Shown: positions 30,805 through 34,802 of the stretch, piece after piece
Layout: every line of letters begins with the position of its first letter
Numbering within the stretch: the stretch's first letter is position 1
Source: Pseudomonadota bacterium
Lineage (GTDB): Bacteria > Bdellovibrionota_C > UBA2361 > OMII01
Assembly (NCBI GenBank): GCA_026390555.1
Contig: JAPLFS010000018.1
Coordinates: 1 to 34,802, forward strand
Reading direction: 5' to 3'
DNA: 34,802 bases
The notes under the pieces: model-generated
Database searches by the model: none
Told to the model about the DNA's origin: nothing
What the model saw: the letters and a program-made list of their open reading frames with translations, nothing else
Program-made: the position numbers and the translations under genes

Positions 30805-31821
30805 ATGCAATACCAATTCCTCTATTTGCTACGGTACTGGCTGATAGCTCTCTTAGTAACCATCCCCTCTCCCTTACTGGCACAGGAGGGTTATCCTGCA
30901 TCGTCTGAGATTGCGGCCTCTGCCTTAAACGATTCTCAGAGAGCCCTAATGACGAGCCTGATTAATCTTCCTTCGCGTGATAAGGAACGTGAAAAGATTA
31001 AAAAACAGCTCTGTACAGAGAGCCTTGTTAGATCCGATGCAGCACTTAAAGCAGCCCTTACGGTGGTAGAGAGTGAGATCAAGAGCGAGATACTCTTTGA
31101 CAACGTTGCAACCTCCGGAATTGCTACAGAGGGGCAGAAGTTTTCGCTCCTGGTTGATTTAGGTGAGGATGCTATTCTGCTAAAGAGCTCTCATACCCGT
31201 TTTGCCAGTGAGGCTGCCGGGCTTTCTGTTACCTATCCGTATGATCATACGCGCCCGATCTGGCTTGAAGGAAAGGAGAATACGAGCGTTCTAATATTAA
31301 TTCCCCCTATTAGGGACTGCTCGACTAGATCGATAGTGGTCTGTCCACGCATCTATTCACCTCGCGGGGAGCTATTAAAGACCCGTTATGCGCCGGTAGG
31401 AGCCCGCTACTTTATTAACACAAAGGCCGATGGTCTTTTTGCAACCGTCCCAAAATCTGCCGGAAAGATCAGGGCAAGCATACGCACAACTAAGGGGCTG
31501 GCCGTTCCCCCTGTTTGGTTTAAGGATAACATCAACGCCACTACCCCCTCGGTAGCGTTAAAGTACACGACACCTGAGGGCGCAGAGGATCCCTTGCCGA
31601 ACTTTATCTCCTCAGGGCTTCCAATACTTGGGGCAGTAGAGAGCCGTCTTGATTTCGGTACAGAGGAGCACGCTGCGCGTACTGTCTGGTCACGTACAAC
31701 GGTTGAGGTCTCTCCATTTGCTATTGTTGATTGGCCAAAGGTGCATGTACGAAACGCGGATCTGAAGGTCGAGCCCGGCGAGTGCTTTATGATTACGCAT
31801 TGGCGGGAGCGGCAGCTTTAG
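30805..31821 (+). CDS. Secreted protein of unknown function
   Basis: This 338-residue protein has a signal peptide (basic start, hydrophobic LIALLVTIPSPLLA, likely cleavage after A26 before QEG), so it is exported to the periplasm or outer surface. I recognise no domain. The middle is rich in beta-type sequence with three cysteines (CSTRSIVVC region and C near the end), and the C-terminus reads FAIVDWPKVHVRNADLKVEP. AAGGAT lies about 8 nt before the ATG as a ribosome binding site. It follows the MurU-like gene by 71 bp and could be the last gene of that operon, or separate: a small inverted repeat (CTAGA/TCTAG, 30758-30772) lies in the gap. Confidence 0.6.
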   Translation: MQYQFLYLLRYWLIALLVTIPSPLLAQEGYPASSEIAASALNDSQRALMTSLINLPSRDKEREKIKKQLCTESLVRSDAALKAALTVVESEIKSEILFDNVATSGIATEGQKFSLLVDLGEDAILLKSSHTRFASEAAGLSVTYPYDHTRPIWLEGKENTSVLILIPPIRDCSTRSIVVCPRIYSPRGELLKTRYAPVGARYFINTKADGLFATVPKSAGKIRASIRTTKGLAVPPVWFKDNINATTPSVALKYTTPEGAEDPLPNFISSGLPILGAVESRLDFGTEEHAARTVWSRTTVEVSPFAIVDWPKVHVRNADLKVEPGECFMITHWRERQL

Positions 31822-31874
31822 TTTTACGATCGCTCAGCCAATCCATCTTTATCAAAGGTACTTGGCCTTATCAC

Positions 31875-31925
31875 TCGCTGGAGAAAGGCTTTCCCAGCGC
31901 TTCGCTCATGCGTTAAGAATGTCAT
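31875..31925. repeat. Dispersed intergenic repeat, partial copy C
   Basis: CTGGAGAAAGGC followed by TTCCCAGCGCTTCGC, then a tail GCGTTAAGAATGTC, parallels the 3' part of the copy at 22092-22217 and its flank (GCATTACGAATGTC). It includes a near-palindrome CGCTGG...CCCAGCG. It lies between the secreted-protein gene and the first DGR-target paralogue. Confidence 0.55.
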
Positions 31926-31929
31926 CATT

Positions 31930-32615
31930 TTAATTCGTGGAAGGTAGCGACCGAGACGCAGACACATCGATGATACTACTGTCGTTGCCGAACGAATAGA
32001 CGGCGAGCCCATAACTATTAAAGCGGAGCGCACCGCCACAAGCCCGCACAAACTGCCCCTGAAACAGATCCTTTCCGGTTAGAATAAAGAACGCTGTATG
32101 CGCTACAGCTAGGTCAGCTAACGGCGCCATCTGCGTCTCACCCCACTGCTTCTCTATAAGGCGCTCCCATCAAGCCCTTCAACCCTCCCATCTATCCCTA
32201 GCTTAGTTGTTGAGGTGGTCTTAGTTCTAAAATCATCCTCTTTTTGCCAATCTTCAAGCTGGGAGGGATATACGGCATCTCGTCCATAAAGCCCCATTGC
32301 TATCCCCTGCGCCTCATTAAGTAAATCTATCCTTGAAACACCCTTAGGTAGAACAAACCGTACCTGGAGAGCGTTAATTTTCTCTACAGAGTACTTAGAC
32401 ACAAATTGATCCCGTGGAGAGAGTTGCAGGAACTGCTCCTTAAGGCTCGCTATAGGCAGCACTAGTGTCTCGCTCCATGCTTTAGCCGCATCTAAATCTC
32501 CAACCTGCTGGGCGGCTGCATAACCAGTGATAGCATTTTTCATTAGCTCGCTTAGCTTTGTCTGCGCTTCCTTATACTCAGCTATCGTGAGTTTCTGCGT
32601 GGTCCGGTCCGGCAT
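31930..32615 (-). pseudogene. DGR target-like variable protein, copy 1 (frameshifted)
   Basis: The ATG at 32615 opens a frame nearly identical to copy 2 (TIAEYKEAQTKLSELM, LVLPIASLKEQFLQLSPRDQ, RFVLPKGVSRIDLLNEAQGI) but stops at 32154. From about 32166 the homologous sequence continues in another frame (RLIEKQWGETQ, then MAPLADLAVAHTAFFILTG) to a TAA at 31930-31932. A one-base shift near 32160-32170 explains the break. The C-terminal part keeps the 60-bp variable region (31966-32025), which differs from copy 2 at about 20 positions while the flanks are almost identical. No full-length protein is expected unless the frameshift is a sequence error or the 3' part is re-initiated at ATG 32130. 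Confidence 0.8.
31966..32025 (-). repeat. Variable region of DGR target copy 1
   Basis: Twenty codons between the constant GGCGGTGCGCTC and GTGTCTGCGTCTCGG (coding strand). Compared with copies 2 and 3, changes concentrate in codon positions 1 and 2. Three third-base differences are found only in this copy, in line with it being a decaying, older copy. Confidence 0.8.
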
Positions 32616-32638
32616 GGCTTTTAGCTTCCTTAATAGGA

Positions 32639-32666
32639 TTATCGGCAGAGATCCTTGCTTACTTTA
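32639..32666 (-). promoter_or_regulatory. Sigma-28 (FliA)-like promoter upstream of copy 1
   Basis: On the minus strand TAAAGTAA (32666-32659) and a perfect GCCGATAA (32646-32639) are 12 bp apart. The FliA consensus is TAAAGTTT-N11-GCCGATAA, so the -10 is perfect, the -35 matches 6 of 8, and the spacer is one base long. The ATG is at 32615, preceded by AAGGAAGC. Confidence 0.5.
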
Positions 32667-32709
32667 CGGTAGATCCCATCTGGGCCAATCAGGGCTTAAA
32701 TAGGGGTAG

Positions 32710-32750
32710 AAGAGAGGCGTATGCACTGGGACCGCGGTATCCCCTCTCTT
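32710..32750. repeat. Inverted repeat with a fragment of the dispersed repeat in its loop
   Basis: AAGAGAGG (32710-32717) and CCTCTCTT (32743-32750) are perfect 8-bp arms. Between them lies GCACTGGGACCGCGGTATC, a fragment of the dispersed repeat also found intact just to the right (32762-32866). No coding potential is seen in 32616-33063 as a whole. Confidence 0.5.
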
Positions 32751-32761
32751 ACAACTCTGGA

Positions 32762-32866
32762 GCATCGTTATCCTATTGGGTGAGGCGTGAGCCCTGGGAC
32801 CGCCGGTATCCGACCGGCCATGAAAGGGATCGCCTACCTGAGCATTTATACCTAGCGCGCTTCGCC
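32762..32866. repeat. Dispersed intergenic repeat, copy D
   Basis: It starts GCATCGTTATCCTATTGGGT, continues with CTGGGACCGCCGGTATCCG and ACCGGCCATGAAAGG, then CCTGAGCATTTATACCTAGC, and ends in GCGCTTCGCC. It lacks the hairpin segment found in copies A and B between CCTAGC and CGCTTCGCC. It contains the perfect stem GCCGGT-ATCCG-ACCGGC. Confidence 0.75.
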
Positions 32867-32896
32867 ACATCGTGGACCAGGAGTGACCCCGTACCC

Positions 32897-33016
32897 ACGG
32901 CCATTAAGTTAAGAGAGGTGGCCCCATAGCCGCACTCTAATCAGGCTTAATTTCAGCTTGATGGCGGAGGAAATAAATAGACTTGTGGGCGATTGAGTCC
33001 TTAACTTAATGGCCGT
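32897..33016. mobile_element. MITE-like element or insertion-sequence remnant with 17-bp terminal inverted repeats
   Basis: ACGGCCATTAAGTTAAG (32897-32913) and its exact complement (33000-33016) bound a 120-bp segment with no open frame. The 13-bp direct repeat GTGACCCCGTACC occurs at both edges (32883-32895 and 33015-33027), the right copy overlapping the terminal arm by two bases. This is the structure of a small non-autonomous transposable element, or of the ends of an insertion sequence with its transposase deleted. I cannot assign a family. Confidence 0.6.
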
Positions 33017-33063
33017 GACCCCGTACCAACATGACCTATCGGAGGGGATCAATTATCCAAGAA

Positions 33064-33771
33064 TCAAGGATCAAGTTTTTTATTCGTGGAAGGTAGCGAC
33101 CGAGACGCAGACACAACGTAGATACTGAAGTCGCCGCAGGAGTCATTGACGTCGAGCCCATCACTATCGAAGTAGAGCGCACCGCCACAAGCCCGCACAA
33201 ACTGCCCCTGAAACAGATCCTTTCCGGTTAGAATAAAGAACGCTGTATGCGCTACAGCTAGGTCAGCTAACGGCGCCATCTCACCTATAACGCTCTCCTG
33301 TTCTTCTCGGCTCTTTGCATCAAGCTCTTTAACCCGCCCATCTATCCCTAGCTTAGTTGTTGAGGTGGTCTTAGTTCTAAAATCATCCTCTTTTTGCCAA
33401 TCTTTAAGCTGGTCGGGCCATACGGCATCTCGCCCATAAAGCCCCCTTGCTATCCCCTGCGCCTCATTAAGTAAATCTATCCTTGAAACACCCTTAGGTA
33501 GAACAAACCGTACCTGGTGAGCGTTAATTTTAATTTTCTCTACAGAGTACTTAGACACAAATTGATCCCGTGGAGAGAGTTGCAGGAACTGCTCCTTAAG
33601 GCTCGCTATAGGCAGCACTAGTGTCTCGCTCCATGCTTTAGCTTTATCTAAATCTCCAACCTTCTGCGCGGCCGCAAAACCAGTGACAGCATTTGCCATT
33701 AGTTCGCTGAGCTTTGTCTGCGCTTCCTTATACTCAGCTATCGTGAGTTTCTTTGTGATCGGGTCCGGCAT
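33064..33771 (-). CDS. DGR target-like variable protein, copy 2 (intact)
   Basis: This 235-residue protein has a helical N-terminal part (about 1-60), a middle region RFVLPKGVSRIDLLNEAQGI and GRDAVWPDQLKDWQKEDDF, and a C-terminal part from MAPLADLAVAHTAFFILTG to SASRSLPSTN. Residues 200-219 are the variable region, followed by the constant VSASRSLPSTN. No signal peptide or membrane segment is seen, and I recognise no named domain. A C-terminal variable domain of lectin-like fold would be typical for DGR targets but is inference. The stop seen in copies 1 and 3 has become AAA here, so the protein is extended by KKLDP to a TGA at 33064. Ribosome binding site AAGGGAG. Confidence 0.75.
   Translation of the reverse strand: MPDPITKKLTIAEYKEAQTKLSELMANAVTGFAAAQKVGDLDKAKAWSETLVLPIASLKEQFLQLSPRDQFVSKYSVEKIKINAHQVRFVLPKGVSRIDLLNEAQGIARGLYGRDAVWPDQLKDWQKEDDFRTKTTSTTKLGIDGRVKELDAKSREEQESVIGEMAPLADLAVAHTAFFILTGKDLFQGQFVRACGGALYFDSDGLDVNDSCGDFSIYVVSASRSLPSTNKKLDP
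33115..33174 (-). repeat. Variable region of DGR target copy 2
   Basis: Twenty codons between constant flanks. Against copy 3, 12 codons differ by 15 bases; every change is in codon position 1 or 2, all variable codons end in T or C, and all are non-synonymous. Codons such as GAC/GTC, AGT/GGT and GTT/GAT vary only where an adenine is found in one copy. Confidence 0.88.
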
Positions 33772-33794
33772 GGCTTTTAGCTCCCTTACTAAGA

Positions 33795-33822
33795 CTATCG
33801 GCAGAGAATCTTGCTTACTTTA
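33795..33822 (-). promoter_or_regulatory. Sigma-28 (FliA)-like promoter upstream of copy 2
   Basis: TAAAGTAA (33822-33815) and GCCGATAG (33802-33795) on the minus strand are 12 bp apart, the same arrangement as upstream of copy 1 with one mismatch in the -10. The ATG is at 33771. The conservation partly reflects duplication, so the two sites are not independent evidence. Confidence 0.45.
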
Positions 33823-33842
33823 GATCTCAAGAAAGGGGGGAC

Positions 33843-33917
33843 CAGAGCAGTACCTTGCGGACATTGAGAAGACCCTCCATAATAAAACACTAACGTATGC
33901 GCAACCGCTCCATAACT
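33843..33917 (+). pseudogene. C-terminal remnant of a second nucleotidyltransferase gene
   Basis: Reading plus-strand from about 33845 gives EQYLADIEKTLHNKT to a TAA at 33915-33917. It matches the C-terminus of the downstream nucleotidyltransferase (QDLADIEK), and the DNA shares ACCTTGCGGACATTGA at 33852-33867 and 34472-34487. Only the last 25-30 codons remain. The remnant suggests a duplicated or replaced toxin-type gene here. Confidence 0.55.
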
Positions 33918-34112
33918 AAGAAACAATTTGCCTTTGTAGGTAAAGACTCCGACCACGGAGACCTAAGTCGCCTAGATGGGACGCTGCGCATGTCTTATGA
34001 AGAAAAATTTTCATTAATCTGCGATCTAACTACCTTCGACTATCAGTTGAAAAACAACACAAATGATATACCCAGATTTCTTAGAACTACTGCGTGTATT
34101 CGCAAAGCATAA
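33897..34112 (+). CDS. Small putative partner protein of the nucleotidyltransferase
   Basis: This 71-residue charged protein (RNRSITKKQFAFVG, then LRMSYEEKFSLICDLTTFDY, ending PRFLRTTACIRKA) overlaps the nucleotidyltransferase gene by 50 bp. Its plan recalls the short proteins usually encoded just upstream of this nucleotidyltransferase family: an N-terminal basic strand, a central helix with ExxF, and a C-terminal PR-R-K tail. An antitoxin-like role is possible. I cannot identify the family with certainty, and it may be degenerate. Confidence 0.45.
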   Translation: MRNRSITKKQFAFVGKDSDHGDLSRLDGTLRMSYEEKFSLICDLTTFDYQLKNNTNDIPRFLRTTACIRKA

Positions 34113-34521
34113 AGTCGCCTACGCGGTAATTGGCGGATATGCGGTCGGAATTCACGCGGAGCCACGCTACACAAAAGACTTAGACATTCTCATCGTTCCT
34201 GAAAAGAAAAATGCCAAGGCGCTGCTTGCGGCACTCTCTGAATTCGGTGCTCCCATCAGCAACTTGAGCGTAGATGAGCTGGCGACCCCTGGTCTACTAT
34301 ATGTCTTTGGAATTCCTCCTTTGCGTGTGGATATTCTCAACCGAATAGTTGGCGCGAACGTCAAGGCCCTTATCAAACGAGCCAAAAAAATAAAGATAGC
34401 GGATACTTCATTGAAGGTCGTAGCTATAGCGGACTTGATTATGTTAAAAAAACTGGCCGGCAGGAAGCAGGACCTTGCGGACATTGAAAAGCTTAAAGCG
34501 GTTAAACAACTTAAGCGATAA
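34063..34521 (+). CDS. Nucleotidyltransferase-fold protein (MNT/AbiEii-like)
   Basis: This 152-residue protein has the minimal nucleotidyltransferase signature: VIGGYAVGIHAEPRYTKDLDILI, with GG at 24-25 and D39-x-D41 as metal ligands. A short C-terminal part contains IADLIMLKKLAGRKQDLADIEKL. Relatives include AbiEii-type toxins and stand-alone cytoplasmic nucleotidyltransferases of toxin-antitoxin-like pairs, which transfer nucleotides to protein or tRNA. Activity here is inferred from the fold. It overlaps the small upstream gene by 50 bp, fitting a two-gene module. It sits on the opposite strand between two DGR-target paralogues. Confidence 0.75.
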   Translation: MIYPDFLELLRVFAKHKVAYAVIGGYAVGIHAEPRYTKDLDILIVPEKKNAKALLAALSEFGAPISNLSVDELATPGLLYVFGIPPLRVDILNRIVGANVKALIKRAKKIKIADTSLKVVAIADLIMLKKLAGRKQDLADIEKLKAVKQLKR

Positions 34522-34610
34522 CGTAACTATTCACCCACCGCCGAACCCAGACTGCGCTCTTTGAGCTTCGTCTGGGTAACCTCCCCAAGCTTCCCCATAA
34601 CCCAAATACC

Positions 34611-34634
34611 AAGGATCAAGGATCAAGGATCAAA
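34611..34634. repeat. 7-bp tandem repeat AAGGATC x3
   Basis: AAGGATC occurs three times in tandem followed by AAA. Single related units (AATCAAGGATCAAG) recur near 33062 and 34674, downstream of copies 2 and 3. It is too short and lacks spacers to be a CRISPR. On the minus strand it lies beyond the stop of copy 3. Confidence 0.7.
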
Positions 34635-34640
34635 TTCCTG

Positions 34641-34658
34641 CCCCTCCTACCGGAGGGG
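34641..34658. repeat. GC-rich hairpin downstream of DGR target copy 3
   Basis: CCCCTCC-TACC-GGAGGGG is a perfect 7-bp stem; on the coding (minus) strand the loop is GGTA. It lies about 30 bp past the stop of copy 3 and about 70 bp past the variable region. Characterised DGR targets carry a GC-rich hairpin with a short GRNA-type loop downstream of the variable region that aids homing. A terminator role is possible but there is no T-tract. In copy 2 the homology stops inside this hairpin. Confidence 0.55.
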
Positions 34659-34689
34659 ATCAATTATCCAAGAATCAAGGATCAAGTTT

Positions 34690-34802
34690 TTAATTCGTGG
34701 AAGGTAGCGACCGAGACGCAGACACATCGTCGTTACCGCGGTCGCCGTAGCAGTTATAGACGACGAGCCCAAAACTACGGAAGTAGAGCGCACCGCCACA
34801 AG
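34690..34802 (-). CDS. DGR target-like variable protein, copy 3 (C-terminus only, cut by window edge)
   Basis: From the right edge to a TAA at 34690-34692 the minus strand reads CGGALYFRSFGLVVY, then NCYGDRGNDDVSASRSLPSTN: the C-terminal 37 codons of the same family as copies 1 and 2. The flanking sequence is almost identical to copy 2, including about 40 bp past the stop. The rest of the gene lies outside the window. The variable region spans 34726-34785. Confidence 0.8.
   Translation of the reverse strand, partial: CGGALYFRSFGLVVYNCYGDRGNDDVSASRSLPSTN
34726..34785 (-). repeat. Variable region of DGR target copy 3
   Basis: Twenty codons aligned without gaps to copies 1 and 2, bounded by the same constant sequences. 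They carry a third, independent set of residues at the same variable positions, with third bases unchanged relative to copy 2. Confidence 0.88.

Noticed and set aside
34611-34634. Triple AAGGATC repeat as a CRISPR or origin iteron
   Set aside because: The units are 7 bp, directly adjacent with no spacers; no cas genes or replication genes nearby.
31930-34802. DGR template repeat or reverse transcriptase inside the window
   Set aside because: I looked for an AAC-rich version of the variable segment and for a reverse-transcriptase frame. Neither is present; the only matches are the three variable regions.
1-34802. tRNA or rRNA genes
   Set aside because: No cloverleaf-like segments with GTTCRANNC arms or rRNA-like sequence were noticed in the intergenic regions; a dedicated scan would be more sensitive than reading by eye.

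Overview
The window is from a Gram-negative, flagellated bacterium of moderate GC content. It carries sigma-54-type promoters at flagellar genes, two short flagellins, FliG, a type-2-like isoleucyl-tRNA synthetase, the futalosine menaquinone enzyme MqnC and an FbaB-type aldolase. This mix would suit a deltaproteobacterial or Bdellovibrionota-like lineage, but the placement is inference and I cannot name the organism.

Layout. 1-1506: a GT39-type membrane glycosyltransferase that runs off the left edge. 1507-3071: rsfS with a good promoter, then a decayed stretch with a glycosyltransferase-2 remnant and several hairpins. 3072-13372: mostly housekeeping genes in short convergent or divergent groups: fatty-acid desaturase, a zinc-ribbon membrane protein, rlmN, an FGGY kinase, mqnC-trpS plus a '3-methyladenine DNA glycosylase'-like gene, a GT87-like membrane protein, and trmJ divergent from a roxA-like cupin oxygenase. 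13390-15100: a truncated bioD remnant and a DUF4143-type ATPase. 15103-16897: cobB and fbaB. 17066-19921: two tandem flagellins and a flagellar-type lytic transglycosylase, each transcription unit behind a sigma-54 (-24/-12) promoter. 19997-25413: ung-rsgA, a small membrane protein and ileS. 25493-26494: fliG.

26598-30733 is a tightly coupled operon: an AmgK-like sugar kinase, a stand-alone RapZ C-terminal domain, a TMTC-like multi-membrane TPR protein and a MurU-like nucleotidyltransferase. It joins a cell-wall-sugar salvage kinase/nucleotidyltransferase pair to a RapZ sensor domain and a putative glycosyltransferase. A secreted protein of unknown function follows.

The most unusual part is the right end, 31930-34802. 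It holds three tandem paralogues on the minus strand: one frameshifted, one intact, one cut by the window edge. They are almost identical except for a 60-bp segment just before their C-termini. In that segment the two best-preserved copies differ at 15 of 60 bases, all at first or second codon positions, in codons ending in T or C. This is the pattern left by adenine-directed mutagenesis in a diversity-generating retroelement (DGR). No reverse transcriptase, accessory protein or template repeat is visible in the window, so they are predicted to lie beyond 34802 or elsewhere in the genome. The two visible target promoters resemble sigma-28 (FliA) promoters, and the third copy is followed by a GC-rich hairpin with a GGTA loop. 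The area also contains a dispersed hairpin-bearing repeat, a 17-bp terminal-inverted-repeat element and a nucleotidyltransferase/partner pair, as expected for an accessory island.
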